Translations under genes and position numbers: made by a program | Notes under the pieces: generated by a model | Databases searched by the model: none | Told to the model about the DNA's origin: nothing | The model's input: only the letters and a program-made list of their open reading frames with translations | Shown: one piece after another, positions 47,088 through 56,221 of the stretch | Layout: every line of letters starts with the position of its first letter | How positions within the stretch are numbered: position 1 is the stretch's first letter | Source of the DNA: Megasphaera massiliensis | Lineage (GTDB): Bacteria; Bacillota; Negativicutes; Veillonellales; Megasphaeraceae | Assembly: GCF_000455225.1 (NCBI RefSeq) | Contig: NZ_HF954537.1 | Coordinates: forward strand, 70,096 to 134,095 | Direction of reading: 5' to 3' | Length of the DNA stretch: 64,000 nt

Positions 47088-48266
47088 ATGAACGATTTCG
47101 TATTTCAAAATAAAACAAAAATTTACTTTGGGAAAGATCAATTAACCCACCTCGGTGAAGAAGCGGCGGCTTTTGGCAAAAAAGTCCTCCTCGTCTATGG
47201 CAGCGGATCCATTAAACGCATCGGCCTTTACGATAAGGTCATCGATGTTTTGACCAAAGCCGGCATGACCCTTTCCGAACTGGGCGGTGTCGAACCGAAT
47301 CCGCGCCATACGACGGTCAATAAGGGCGTCAAGATTTGCCGGGAAGAAGGCATCGATGTCATCCTGGCTGTCGGCGGCGGTTCGACCATCGACGCTTCGA
47401 AAGTCATGGCAGCCACGGTAGCCGCCGATACAGACGACTGCTGGGATTTGGTCATGAAGAAGGTCGTAAGTCCGAAGGCCCTGCCCCTCATGACGGTCCT
47501 GACCATCGCTGCTACGGGGTCTGAAATGAATGCCGGCGCCGTCATCAGTAACGTCGATACGAAGGATAAGCTGCCGTACTTTTCGCCGGCTGTCCAGCCT
47601 GCCGTATCCTTCCTCGACCCGACCAACACCTTCAGCGTGCCGGCTTACCAGACGGCTTCCGGAAGCGTCGATATCATGGCCCATATCTTTGATATGGTGT
47701 ACTTTTCAAGACAGCCTCGGATGGACATGATCTACCGCGTCCAGGACGAAGTGCTGAAAACCGTCGTGAAATTTGCTCCCATTGCCCTTAAGGAACCGGA
47801 TAACTACGAAGCCCGAGCCAACCTCATGTGGGCGTCGACGTGGGCCCTCAACGGCTTTTTGGCCGGCGGCGTTTCTCAGATGACGTCGTGCCACCGCATG
47901 GAACACGAACTGTCCGCCGTCTACGACATTACCCATGGTCACGGCCTGGCCATCCTCATCCCGCGTTGGCTCAAATATGTCATGAACGATGACAATGCTT
48001 GGCAGATTAAGCGTCTGGGAACCAACGTCTTTGGCCTCGACGACAGCCTGTCCGATCGAGAAGGGGCTGAAAAGGCTATCGAAGCCTTGTCGGATTTCTT
48101 CTTTAAGACCTTAGGCCTCGACAGCCGCCTGTCCGATCTCGGCATTGACGACAAACACTTCCGGGATATGGCCGAAAACGCCTGCAAACAGCTCGGCGGA
48201 ACCCTCCACGGCTTCATCGACCTCACGCCTGACGACATCGTGAAGATCTACGAAATGTGCCTCTAA
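47088..48266 (+). CDS. Iron-containing alcohol dehydrogenase (butanol dehydrogenase type)
   Basis: Group III alcohol dehydrogenase of 392 residues, like clostridial BdhA and E. coli YqhD. The NAD(P)-binding GGGSTID motif, the TIAATGSEMN segment and the metal-site motifs (SGSVDIMAHIFD, then CHRMEHELSAVYDITHGHGLAIL in part) are all present. It probably reduces aldehydes such as butyraldehyde or other short-chain aldehydes in fermentation. AAGAAGGGAG precedes the ATG. Single gene flanked by terminators. Confidence 0.92.
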   Translation: MNDFVFQNKTKIYFGKDQLTHLGEEAAAFGKKVLLVYGSGSIKRIGLYDKVIDVLTKAGMTLSELGGVEPNPRHTTVNKGVKICREEGIDVILAVGGGSTIDASKVMAATVAADTDDCWDLVMKKVVSPKALPLMTVLTIAATGSEMNAGAVISNVDTKDKLPYFSPAVQPAVSFLDPTNTFSVPAYQTASGSVDIMAHIFDMVYFSRQPRMDMIYRVQDEVLKTVVKFAPIALKEPDNYEARANLMWASTWALNGFLAGGVSQMTSCHRMEHELSAVYDITHGHGLAILIPRWLKYVMNDDNAWQIKRLGTNVFGLDDSLSDREGAEKAIEALSDFFFKTLGLDSRLSDLGIDDKHFRDMAENACKQLGGTLHGFIDLTPDDIVKIYEMCL

Positions 48267-48319
48267 GATTCATTTATAAGGTCTAGAGAGAATATTGTTT
48301 CGACAAATTAGAACTAATG

Positions 48320-48353
48320 AAAGCATAGCTGTATTTTGCGGCTATGCTTTTAG
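48320..48353 (+). terminator. Terminator after alcohol dehydrogenase
   Basis: AAAGCATAGC pairs with GCTATGCTTT around a short loop, followed by a T-rich run. Confidence 0.75.
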
Positions 48354-48391
48354 CTTTTAATATAAACTAGATTTATGAGGGTATATTTAAG

Positions 48392-49078
48392 ATGGATTTG
48401 AACACGTTTATGGCTATTTTATCTGTAATAGCAGCAGGTTGTTCAGCTGGAACAGCCGTTTTTATGTATCGCTTTAATAGAGGGCAGGCTGAGAAGAAAT
48501 TCAAAAGTGATTTATATAATACGGTGGTACAATTGGCTGGCTTTGTTAATTATGTGCAGAACCTATATGAGTTTCACAGTGTGCTGACTAATGCCCATGC
48601 CCATGGAATTGCCCAGCAGGTTATGCATGTCAATAAGGACATTATAGATACGACACAATCTTTTTATTTTAATGACATGTTTTCTATGAAAGTGAAATGT
48701 AAAGTGAATGGTTTTTTAGAATGCTACTTGGGATGGAAAGCTTTCAAGCCTATCGAATATGGAGAGATTTTTTTAGAAACGGAACTCATATATGCATTGC
48801 AACAGGGGGCTCTAGAGGCGTTAAATTCTATAAAAGAAGAATATAAAAGTGATTCGAAATTTACTGATATAATGAATGAAATGATGGACGATTATGACAA
48901 GACATATGCTCAATGTAAAGAGCGTAATAATAGAATAAAATACATAGGAGATAATTTAAACGTTATATTTTATAAAGATATTCTGGTAAATGATTTAACG
49001 AGAGTTGTTAATGCCGAGATTTTGACAAGAAAAAAATTCATTCTAAAATTGTGGACACTTGTTTTGGAATTTTTTTGA
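48392..49078 (+). CDS. AT-rich orphan gene, single-span membrane protein (5' part)
   Basis: Protein of 228 residues that I do not recognise. One N-terminal membrane helix (FMAILSVIAAGCSAGTAVFM) is followed by a basic segment and a long soluble helical region (for example LETELIYALQQGALEALNSIKEE in part). Base composition is clearly AT-rich, with codons ending in A/T, unlike all neighbours, so recent transfer is likely. The frame stops just after a T7 run at 49070-49076. One extra T would join it to the next fragment, for about 290 residues in all. It lies in the accessory block between mutM and coaE. Confidence 0.65.
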   Translation: MDLNTFMAILSVIAAGCSAGTAVFMYRFNRGQAEKKFKSDLYNTVVQLAGFVNYVQNLYEFHSVLTNAHAHGIAQQVMHVNKDIIDTTQSFYFNDMFSMKVKCKVNGFLECYLGWKAFKPIEYGEIFLETELIYALQQGALEALNSIKEEYKSDSKFTDIMNEMMDDYDKTYAQCKERNNRIKYIGDNLNVIFYKDILVNDLTRVVNAEILTRKKFILKLWTLVLEFF

Positions 49079-49260
49079 ATGATAGGATGGGAAGTAAAAA
49101 ATATAAGGATGTTATAGAATTCTTATTTTATTCTGAAATTATCGGATATAGGTTTGGGACAGAGCAAGCTATGAGATTGGCTAATGATGCAGGGAAAGAA
49201 ATGTCATATAAAATGATATATGATTTTTTCTATGCTATGATTGTTGAGGAGTACCCATAA
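49075..49260 (+). pseudogene. 3' part of the AT-rich orphan gene in a shifted frame
   Basis: About 60 codons (LNDRMGSKKYKDVIEFLF..., ending VEEYP) with the same AT-rich composition as the gene upstream. There is no ribosome site for the first ATG at 49087, and the frame joins smoothly to the upstream gene if the T7 run had eight T. It is therefore most likely the C-terminus of the same gene. Separate translation by coupling at the overlapping stop is less likely. Confidence 0.55.
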
Positions 49261-49409
49261 AGAATGAACAAAAGTGATGAAAAACACAGCAATCAATAAA
49301 AGTGTGATTACGATATGGGTCCTTTTATTGGGGAAACAAGGCAGCGTTGGACAGGAAGTCATTCTGCCAGTATAATAGAAATATATTGCACGGAGAGGGA
49401 GAGATTTTT

Positions 49410-50018
49410 ATGCTTCATATCGGATTGACCGGCGGCATTGCGTCGGGGAAGAGTACCGTTGTGACCATGCTCAGAGAGTATGGTGCCGGCATCGTCGATT
49501 GCGACGTCATCGCTCATGACGTTGTCCTGCCGGGGACGAAGGGCCTTGCCGCCGTTGCCGCTGCTTTTGGGCCTAAGGCTCTTTGTGAGGACGGTTCTAT
49601 GGACCGGGCCTATATCGGCAGTTTGGTCTTTCAAGATAAGGAGAAAAAGGCAAAACTCGAAGGCCTGCTGTTTCCCCTCATCCATGACGGCATCGAACGG
49701 GAAATCCGAAAAATCGAAGAAGATAAAAAAAATCCGGTCATCTTTCTTGACATGCCTTTACTTTATGAGATAAAATACAATTCGTACGTTGACGAAACAT
49801 GGCTCGTATACGTCAATCCGAAGACTCAGCTTTTGCGGCTGATGAAGCGCAACGGGTATTCGGAAGAAGAGGCGTTGGCGCGGATTCACGCCCAACTTCC
49901 CATCGACGAGAAACGGTCTTTGGCACAGGTTGTCATCGATAATAACGGGTCGCCTGAAGCGACGCGGACACAAGTGAAAGCCGCTTGGCAGGACTTGATG
50001 GACCGCATTGAAATGTAG
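49410..50018 (+). CDS. coaE: Dephospho-CoA kinase
   Basis: Last enzyme of coenzyme A synthesis, 202 residues. Walker A is GLTGGIASGKST, followed by DCDVIAHDVV and the substrate-site segment FLDMPLLYE. All are typical. ATG at 49410 follows GAGGGAGAG; upstream in-frame codons lie in AT-rich intergenic DNA. The lytic transglycosylase gene begins nine bases downstream, a common Firmicutes pair. Confidence 0.95.
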   Translation: MLHIGLTGGIASGKSTVVTMLREYGAGIVDCDVIAHDVVLPGTKGLAAVAAAFGPKALCEDGSMDRAYIGSLVFQDKEKKAKLEGLLFPLIHDGIEREIRKIEEDKKNPVIFLDMPLLYEIKYNSYVDETWLVYVNPKTQLLRLMKRNGYSEEEALARIHAQLPIDEKRSLAQVVIDNNGSPEATRTQVKAAWQDLMDRIEM

Positions 50019-50027
50019 GGAAAAGAC

Positions 50028-50603
50028 GTGAGAAAAAAGGGAAGTACCAAAGGGACAATCATCATAGCAGCACTGTTGCTTTTCTTTTCGGCATCGTATT
50101 TCTATTCATGGAAAGACGATGTCATGCGCAAGTTCGTCTACCCCCTTCAGTACGATTATCTCGTTCGGCAGTATGCTTATGAAACCAAGATCGATCCGGC
50201 CCTGGTGGCCTCCGTCATCTTAGTTGAGAGCAAATTCGACGAACGGGCTTCGTCTCAACCCGGCGCCCATGGCCTGATGCAGGTCATGCCCGATACGGCC
50301 CAATGGATTGCCGATGAGATGGGAATGACTGACTACACGCCGGATAAACTCAGTGACGTCCGTACCAACATAAGGCTGGGAACATGGTATCTCGCTTATC
50401 TTTTGAAAGAGTATGATGGGAATCAAATACTGGCTCTGGCTGCGTATAATGCCGGTCGGGGACACGTCGATTCTTGGGTCCGGGAATATGGCTGGACAAA
50501 AGATTTTCAAGAAATTGAAAAAATACCCTTTTCAGAAACGCGGGAATATGTTAGAATAGTTTTGTTGAACGAAAAGCACTACAAGCAGCTTTATGATTTT
50601 TAA
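50028..50603 (+). CDS. Membrane-anchored lytic transglycosylase (SLT domain)
   Basis: Peptidoglycan-cleaving enzyme of 191 residues. An N-terminal signal anchor (TIIIAALLLFFSASYFYS) is followed by a Slt70-type catalytic domain: the catalytic Glu in SVILVESKFDERASS, the GLMQVMPDTA motif and the LALAAYNAGRGHVDSW motif. It acts in the periplasm on glycan strands. The GTG start at 50028 follows coaE closely with a weak ribosome site (AAAAGACGTGAG). The stop is five bases before tRNA-Leu. Confidence 0.92.
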   Translation: MRKKGSTKGTIIIAALLLFFSASYFYSWKDDVMRKFVYPLQYDYLVRQYAYETKIDPALVASVILVESKFDERASSQPGAHGLMQVMPDTAQWIADEMGMTDYTPDKLSDVRTNIRLGTWYLAYLLKEYDGNQILALAAYNAGRGHVDSWVREYGWTKDFQEIEKIPFSETREYVRIVLLNEKHYKQLYDF

Positions 50604-50608
50604 GTTAT

Positions 50609-50693
50609 GCGGTTGTGGCGGAATGGCAGACGCGCTGTCTTCAGGCGGCAGTGATCTTCGATCGTGCGGGTTCAACTCCCGCCAACCGCACCA
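50609..50693 (+). tRNA. tRNA-Leu (anticodon CAG)
   Basis: Class II tRNA of 85 bases with encoded CCA. The acceptor stem GCGGTTG/CAACCGC is perfect. The anticodon stem CTGTC/GGCAG encloses the loop TTCAGGC, with anticodon CAG. The long variable arm (GATC/GATC) fits Leu, and the T arm is GCGGG-TTCAACT-CCCGC. It reads CUG codons. Confidence 0.97.
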
Positions 50694-50702
50694 TTCATTA
50701 CT

Positions 50703-51398
50703 ATGGATAACACATTGATTGAAACACTCAAACAATGGAATATCATGACTGTTCTCCCACTTACGGTGGGAGATTTTCAGTTATTGGAAGAATATCGCAT
50801 GGTTGAAAAAGACGGCAACCCCGTCGAATATCGCCTGTTCACTTATGAAAATAAGGAGAACGGCTGGACTGTGCGGGCTATCTTCAATCCCGAATCGGAA
50901 GAATACGCCGTTCGGGTCGATATCGGCATGTTGGAATTTGCCTTTATCGAATTTATCACCGGGTCCTTCGACGCCTTTCGTAAAATGGTGGAAGAGCGGC
51001 TGGCCCGGATCATTCATGATTCCTATGTGGAACGCAGGAAAAACTTCGGTGTCATTCTGAAAAACAAGGGACTGCCCGACCTTTCCTGGGATGACTTTCT
51101 GCCTGAATCGTACGACGGGTTTCGGCGGCTTATCAAGCCGGACGAGGCCGTTCGCATCATCAACGGCTCTTATATGATCTTATCCTATTACGATAAGGCA
51201 TCGCGAAGCGGGCTGTCCTTGATGTACAACGTCCTGCGCGACGATTTCTTTGCCGAACGGCGGGTGCAGAACTTCCCCAATCTGGTCCACGACTTCGATA
51301 CGTCGACGTTGCGGGAATTGGAAGCAGCCTTGCGCAAGCGGTTACTTCCGGTCCTCGATGATATCGGTGCCGACCGGGACAAGTCGTTGTCAGAATGA
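50703..51398 (+). CDS. Hypothetical protein downstream of tRNA-Leu
   Basis: Soluble protein of about 231 residues that I do not recognise, with no signal peptide or membrane helix. Its composition and codon use match the neighbours, so it is a real gene. The start is uncertain: ATG at 50703 lies only ten bases after the tRNA and has no ribosome site; ATG at 50745 or 50799 could also serve. A terminator-like hairpin (50753-50777) lies over codons 17-25. The region with SWDDFLPESYDGFRRL and SYYDKASRSGLSLMYNVL is the best landmark for searches. Confidence 0.7.
   Translation: MDNTLIETLKQWNIMTVLPLTVGDFQLLEEYRMVEKDGNPVEYRLFTYENKENGWTVRAIFNPESEEYAVRVDIGMLEFAFIEFITGSFDAFRKMVEERLARIIHDSYVERRKNFGVILKNKGLPDLSWDDFLPESYDGFRRLIKPDEAVRIINGSYMILSYYDKASRSGLSLMYNVLRDDFFAERRVQNFPNLVHDFDTSTLRELEAALRKRLLPVLDDIGADRDKSLSE
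50753..50777 (+). terminator. Terminator-like hairpin inside the 5' end of a gene
   Basis: TCTCCCAC and GTGGGAGA form a perfect 8-bp stem around five bases and are followed by four T, 60 bases after tRNA-Leu. It may trim or end the tRNA transcript or attenuate the downstream gene. Confidence 0.4.
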
Positions 51399-51441
51399 CC
51401 AGACAGTGGTATACTAAAAGTAATTTAGATGTTTCGATGCG

Positions 51442-51465
51442 AAGAGTGGGTGAGAGCCCACTCTT
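51442..51465 (+). promoter_or_regulatory. Leader hairpin before rimP-nusA operon
   Basis: AAGAGTGGG pairs perfectly with CCCACTCTT around TGAGAG, about 40 bases before rimP. Similar short hairpins stand ahead of rimP in other Firmicutes; NusA-mediated autoregulation is possible but not shown. Confidence 0.5.
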
Positions 51466-51502
51466 AACTTTTACCTAACAGAAATTTTTTGAGGACAGGC
51501 TG

Positions 51503-51973
51503 GTGAATACGATGAGACGTGAACACATTGAAGATTTGATTGCTAAAGAAGTAGAAACGATTATTGCGGGATCTGATATCGAGTTAGTCGATGTCGAATA
51601 CGTGCGTGAGCGGGACTGGTACTTGCGCGTGTTTATCGATAAAGAAGGCGGCGTCGACCTGGAAGACTGCCAGGCTGTCAGTGAAAAACTGAGCCGGGTC
51701 CTCGATGAAAAGGATCCGATTCGCGAAAATTATCTCCTCGAAGTATCGTCGCCCGGACTGGACCGCATCTTGCGGAAGGATAAAGACTTTATCCGCTATG
51801 CCGGCCGATTGGTTGATATTCATTTTTTCAAAGCTTGGAACGGCGTCAAGGATGTGACGGCTGAACTGGTCAAAAAGACGGCAGACGATAAGCTCGTCGT
51901 TCTGATCGATGGGGAGGAACACGAGATAGACAGGAAAGAAATATCGCAAGTCCGTTTGCATATTGATTTTTAG
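51503..51973 (+). CDS. rimP: Ribosome maturation factor RimP
   Basis: 30S subunit assembly factor of 156 residues. Landmarks are ELVDVEYVRERDWYLRVFIDKEGGV (in part) and LEVSSPGLDRILRKDKDF. GTG at 51503 lies seven bases after GAGGA; an in-frame ATG three codons later is the alternative. First gene of the rimP-nusA-ylxR-ylxQ-infB-rbfA-nrnA-truB-ribF operon. Confidence 0.94.
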   Translation: MNTMRREHIEDLIAKEVETIIAGSDIELVDVEYVRERDWYLRVFIDKEGGVDLEDCQAVSEKLSRVLDEKDPIRENYLLEVSSPGLDRILRKDKDFIRYAGRLVDIHFFKAWNGVKDVTAELVKKTADDKLVVLIDGEEHEIDRKEISQVRLHIDF

Positions 51974-51987
51974 TGGAGGTTATTACC

Positions 51988-53133
51988 GTGAATAAAGAAT
52001 TGCTCAATGCTATTGCTTACTTATCCAAAGAGAAAGGCGTATCTTCGGATGTCATCTGCGACTCTCTGGAAGCCGTCTTGATTACGGCTTACAAAAAGGA
52101 GCCCGATGCCAATCCGACGGCAGAAGTTACCTTGGACCGCACGACAGGGGATTACCAGATCCGGGCTGCCAAGACCGTCGTCGATGACGTCGAAGATGAA
52201 AACATCGAAATTTCTCTCGATAAGGCACGGCTCATCGATCCCGGCTATGAAGTCGGCGACATCGTCAACGTCGATGTCACACCGGCCAACTTCGGCCGCA
52301 TCGCCGCCCAGGCTGCCAAACAAGTCATGATTCAGCGCCTGCGTGAAGCCGAACGCAATATCGTCTATGATGAATTTTCCGACCGCATGGATGACATCAT
52401 TACGGGAATCATCCAGCGTATCGAAAATAAGAGCGTCTATGTCGATCTCGGGAAAGCCGAAGCCATCCTGCCGGCGTCGGAACAGATTCCGACGGAAACC
52501 TACACCGTAGGCCAACGCATCAAATGCTACGTCGTCGAAGTTCGCAAGACGACGAAAGGCGCTCAGATCCTCGTATCCCGGACCCATCCGGGCCTGCTCA
52601 AGCGCCTCTTTGAATTGGAAGTACCGGAAATTTACGAAGGCGTCGTCGAACTGAAATCCGTAGCCCGCGAACCGGGCCGCCGTTCTAAAGTCGCCGTCTA
52701 TTCCCGTGATGAAAACGTCGATTCCGTCGGCGCCTGTGTCGGTCCTAAAGGCGTTCGCGTCCAAAACATCGTTTCGGAACTGCAGAACGAAAAGATCGAC
52801 ATCGTCAAATGGGATGAAGATCCGGCCGTCTATATTGCCAATGCCCTCAGCCCGGCTCAGGTCATTTCGGTTACCGTCGACGAAGCTGAAAAATCTTCGG
52901 GCGTCGTCGTTCCCGACTATCAATTGTCCCTGGCTATCGGCAAAGCCGGCCAGAATGCCCGTTTGGCAGCGAAATTGACTAACTGGAAAATCGACATCAA
53001 GAGCGAAAGCCAGGCAGCTGAATCTTTCGACGAAGAGGCTCCGGAAGCGGCAGAAGCCGACGACTTGGACGTCCTCAGCGAAATGGCCCTGCCTTCAGAT
53101 GACGATACGACCGTACCGACGGAAGGAGAATAA
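51988..53133 (+). CDS. nusA: Transcription termination/antitermination factor NusA
   Basis: RNA polymerase-binding factor of 381 residues: N-terminal domain (1-125), S1 domain (about 130-200), and two KH domains (ACVGPKGVRVQNIVSEL and LSLAIGKAGQNARLAAKL). The tail is short and acidic (about 340-381, rich in Glu/Asp). There are no extra C-terminal AR repeats, as usual outside proteobacteria. GTG at 51988 lies eight bases after TGGAGG; the frame open upstream overlaps the rimP stop and is not used. Confidence 0.95.
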   Translation: MNKELLNAIAYLSKEKGVSSDVICDSLEAVLITAYKKEPDANPTAEVTLDRTTGDYQIRAAKTVVDDVEDENIEISLDKARLIDPGYEVGDIVNVDVTPANFGRIAAQAAKQVMIQRLREAERNIVYDEFSDRMDDIITGIIQRIENKSVYVDLGKAEAILPASEQIPTETYTVGQRIKCYVVEVRKTTKGAQILVSRTHPGLLKRLFELEVPEIYEGVVELKSVAREPGRRSKVAVYSRDENVDSVGACVGPKGVRVQNIVSELQNEKIDIVKWDEDPAVYIANALSPAQVISVTVDEAEKSSGVVVPDYQLSLAIGKAGQNARLAAKLTNWKIDIKSESQAAESFDEEAPEAAEADDLDVLSEMALPSDDDTTVPTEGE

Positions 53134-53136
53134 ACG

Positions 53137-53397
53137 ATGAAGACCCGAAAAACTCCGATGCGCGTCTGTGCCGGCTGTCAGGAACTCAAGAGCAAGAAAG
53201 AGATGATCCGCGTCGTCCGCACGCCGGAAGGTACGGTCGAAATCGACAAGACCGGCAAGAAGTCCGGCCGCGGCGTCTATCTTTGCCCGGACAGCGAATG
53301 CCTCGAAAAAGCGTATAAAGAGCATCGCCTGGAGCGGTCGTTAAAGACCAAGGTATCGAATGATATTTATGAAGCATTGAGAAAGGACCTGTTGTGA
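53137..53397 (+). CDS. rnpM: YlxR (RnpM) family RNA-binding protein
   Basis: Small basic protein of 86 residues with the YlxR signature PMRVCAGCQELKSKKEMIRVV (in part) and GRGVYLCPDSECLEKAYK. The B. subtilis member binds RNase P RNA and tunes its activity. It starts three bases after nusA and overlaps the next gene by four bases, so it is translated as part of the nusA-infB operon. Confidence 0.92.
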   Translation: MKTRKTPMRVCAGCQELKSKKEMIRVVRTPEGTVEIDKTGKKSGRGVYLCPDSECLEKAYKEHRLERSLKTKVSNDIYEALRKDLL

Positions 53398-53699
53398 GCG
53401 ACAAAATCCTCAATCTCTTAGGCCTTGCCTGCCGGGCCGGTAAGACCGTCTGCGGTGATGGAGCCGCACAGAAAACATTGAAAAAAAAGAGCGTACCTTT
53501 ACTGTTTCTCGCAGCCGACGGCGGCAATGACAACGTCACCAAATACCGCCGCCTGGCCGAAAGAAAAGGGATCGCCGTCATTGATACATATACAAAAGAT
53601 GAATTAGGAAGCGCTGTCGGCAAAGCCCAGAACGTCATCGTTCTGGTCGACGATAAAGGATTTGCGGCAGCCATAGAGAAAGCGAAGCGTGATATATAG
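53394..53699 (+). CDS. L7Ae-like ribosomal protein (YlxQ)
   Basis: Protein of 101 residues of the L7Ae/L30e family (YlxQ), which binds kink-turn RNA. LNLLGLACRAGKTVCGDGA near the start and VIVLVDDKGFAAAI near the end are typical. The GTG start overlaps the ylxR stop (GTGA). The exact target is unknown; it always stands between ylxR and infB in Firmicutes. Confidence 0.9.
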   Translation: MSDKILNLLGLACRAGKTVCGDGAAQKTLKKKSVPLLFLAADGGNDNVTKYRRLAERKGIAVIDTYTKDELGSAVGKAQNVIVLVDDKGFAAAIEKAKRDI

Positions 53700-53713
53700 A
53701 AGGGGGTAACTAG

Positions 53714-56206
53714 ATGACGAAACGATTATACGAAGTCGCGAAAGAATACGGCGTTTCTACGACAATCGTTAGAAAAACGTTAGAAGATCATCAGATTAAA
53801 GCCGGTAATTTTACCAGCATCGATGATAAGATGAAGGGCATCCTCGACGCAGCCTTTAAAAAAGGTCCCAAGGGAGATGCCAAGGCAGACCGCAAACCGG
53901 AAAGGAAGCCGGAAAGCAGACCGGAAAGAAAAACGGAAAAGAAACAGGAACATAAAACGACAGGGGAAGGAAATAGCCGAACAGTGAACGAAACGAGCCG
54001 ACAGAATAAAAACAGAAAACAGAGCAACCCGCGCAGACAGAACAGCCAGAACAATCAGGGAACGCAGAATACCCAGAACCAGAATGCCAAACGCCAACAG
54101 GGGCAGCAAGGTCAACAGGGCCATAACGCTAAAAATACCCAGGCCGGTCAAAAGCAGGGTGCTTCCCGCCAGCATCAGAGCGGCAATAAAGGCGGCCAGC
54201 AGAACCGTCAGGGCGGCGATACGAAACGTACCCGCTACTTCGGCAACTCCCAGCAGGGCGGAAACGAAGGCGCTAACCGCAGCGGCGGCAACAATAAGAA
54301 CAACAATCGCCGCGGCGGCCAGCAGAACCGCAACAACCGCAATAACGGCGGCAGCCGTCCGCATACGCTCTTGTCCAACGTATTAAACAAGGGCAAGCAT
54401 AAAAACAAGCGGAATCAGAAAAATCAGGCTCCTGTCGCGGCTGAAATGCCGAAGAAGAACTATCCGACGTCGGTTGAACTGCCGGAAACGATCATCGTTA
54501 AAGATTTCGCAGAACGGTTGGGCCGCGATGTCGGTGAAGTCATGAAGAAACTCCTCATGGGAGGTATCATGGCGACGATCAACCAGGAACTCGACTTTGA
54601 TACGGCCTCTTTGATTGCCGATGAATTCGGCGTCACCGTTACTATGGAAGCTCCGCCGGAAGATCCGACGGAAATCGAAGAAATCATCGATGCCCCGGAA
54701 ACCCTGAAAACCCGTCCGCCTGTCGTCACCATCATGGGTCACGTTGACCACGGTAAAACGAGCCTTCTCGACGCCATCCGTCAGACCAATGTCACCAGCC
54801 ACGAAGCCGGCGGCATTACCCAGCACATCGGGGCTTACCAGGTCCGTTACGAAGGCAAGAAGATCACCTTCATGGATACGCCGGGCCACGAAGCCTTTAC
54901 GGCCATGCGTGCCCGCGGCGCTCAGGTTACAGATATTGCCGTCCTCGTCGTCGCTGCAGACGACGGCGTCATGCCTCAGACGATTGAATCCATCAACCAT
55001 GCCAAATCGGCAGGCGTACCGGTCATCGTCGCCATCAATAAAATCGATAAAGAAAGTGCCAACCCGGAACACGTCATGCAGCAGCTGACCGAATACGGCC
55101 TCATCAGTGAAGACTGGGGCGGCGATACTATCATGGTTCCCGTTTCGGCCCATAAGAAAATCGGTCTCGACGAACTCCTCGAAAACATCCTCGTCTTGGC
55201 AGAAGTACAGGATCTTAAAGCGAACCCGAACCGTCCGGCCCAAGGCGTCGTCATCGAAGCCAAACTCGATAAGGGCCGCGGTCCTGTGGCGTCTGTCCTC
55301 ATCCAGAAAGGGACCCTTCGCGTCGGCGATACGATCATCGTCGGCACGGCCTTCGGGAAAGTTCGTGCCATGAACAACGAACGGGGCGAACGGGTCAAGA
55401 AAGCTGAACCGTCCCTGCCTGTCGAAATCCTCGGCCTCAATGACGTCCCGGAAGCCGGTGACATCTTGAACGTGACCGACGAAAAGACGGCTCGTTCCGT
55501 TGCTGAAAAACGAATGGAAAAGAAACGTTCGTCCGAACTCCACGTCAATGCCAAGGTTACCCTTGACGACTTGTTCAACCAGATCCAGCAAGGGGAATTG
55601 AAGGAACTGCCGCTTATCATCAAAGGCGACGTCCAAGGTTCCGTCGAAGCGCTCAGCCAGTCCTTAATGGGCATCAAGAGCGACGAAGTCCGCATTGCCA
55701 TCGTCCACTCCGGCGTCGGCGCCATCAACGAATCGGATATCATGCTGGCTTCGGCTTCGAACGCCCTTATCATCGGCTTTAACGTCCGTCCCGATGCGGC
55801 TGCCCGTAAAATGGCCGAACACGAAAAGGTCGACATGCGGATGTACCGCGTCATTTACGACGCCATCAACGACGTCGAAGCGGCTATCAAGGGCATGCTC
55901 GAAAAGAAATACGAAGAAAAGATTATCGGCCGTGCCGAAGTCCGTAAAGTCATTACGACGCCGAAGGTCATCGTCGGCGGCTCCTATGTCAAGGAAGGGA
56001 AGATCACCAGCACGTCTAAGATCCGCCTGATCCGTAACGGCATCGTCGTTCACGAAGGCGAAATCGACGGCCTGCGCCGCTTTAAAGATGACGTCAAGGA
56101 AGTCGCTTCGGGCTACGAATGCGGCGTTACCCTTGAAAAGTACCGCGACATCAAGGAAGGCGACGAAATCGAAGCCTACGAAATGGTCGAAGTCGAACCC
56201 GAATAA
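53714..56206 (+). CDS. infB: Translation initiation factor IF-2
   Basis: GTPase of 830 residues that places initiator tRNA on the ribosome. It has an N-terminal IF2N domain ([20 protein letters not shown]), then a low-complexity spacer (about residues 55-240; first Lys/Arg/Glu, then Gln/Asn/Gly/Arg repeats), a second IF2N-like domain ([17 protein letters not shown]), the G domain ([14 protein letters not shown] near 342, [12 protein letters not shown]) and the C-terminal tRNA-binding domains. The spacer is unusually rich in Asn and Gln. The start follows GAAGGGGG. Confidence 0.96.
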   Translation: MTKRLYEVAKEYGVSTTIVRKTLEDHQIKAGNFTSIDDKMKGILDAAFKKGPKGDAKADRKPERKPESRPERKTEKKQEHKTTGEGNSRTVNETSRQNKNRKQSNPRRQNSQNNQGTQNTQNQNAKRQQGQQGQQGHNAKNTQAGQKQGASRQHQSGNKGGQQNRQGGDTKRTRYFGNSQQGGNEGANRSGGNNKNNNRRGGQQNRNNRNNGGSRPHTLLSNVLNKGKHKNKRNQKNQAPVAAEMPKKNYPTSVELPETIIVKDFAERLGRDVGEVMKKLLMGGIMATINQELDFDTASLIADEFGVTVTMEAPPEDPTEIEEIIDAPETLKTRPPVVTIMGHVDHGKTSLLDAIRQTNVTSHEAGGITQHIGAYQVRYEGKKITFMDTPGHEAFTAMRARGAQVTDIAVLVVAADDGVMPQTIESINHAKSAGVPVIVAINKIDKESANPEHVMQQLTEYGLISEDWGGDTIMVPVSAHKKIGLDELLENILVLAEVQDLKANPNRPAQGVVIEAKLDKGRGPVASVLIQKGTLRVGDTIIVGTAFGKVRAMNNERGERVKKAEPSLPVEILGLNDVPEAGDILNVTDEKTARSVAEKRMEKKRSSELHVNAKVTLDDLFNQIQQGELKELPLIIKGDVQGSVEALSQSLMGIKSDEVRIAIVHSGVGAINESDIMLASASNALIIGFNVRPDAAARKMAEHEKVDMRMYRVIYDAINDVEAAIKGMLEKKYEEKIIGRAEVRKVITTPKVIVGGSYVKEGKITSTSKIRLIRNGIVVHEGEIDGLRRFKDDVKEVASGYECGVTLEKYRDIKEGDEIEAYEMVEVEPE

Positions 56207-56221
56207 AGGAGGGGACATTCG

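Noticed and set aside
54383-55636. Long minus-strand frame opposite infB (417 codons)
   Set aside because: Antisense shadow of infB, caused by the GC-rich third positions of the real gene; no ribosome site or domain sequence.
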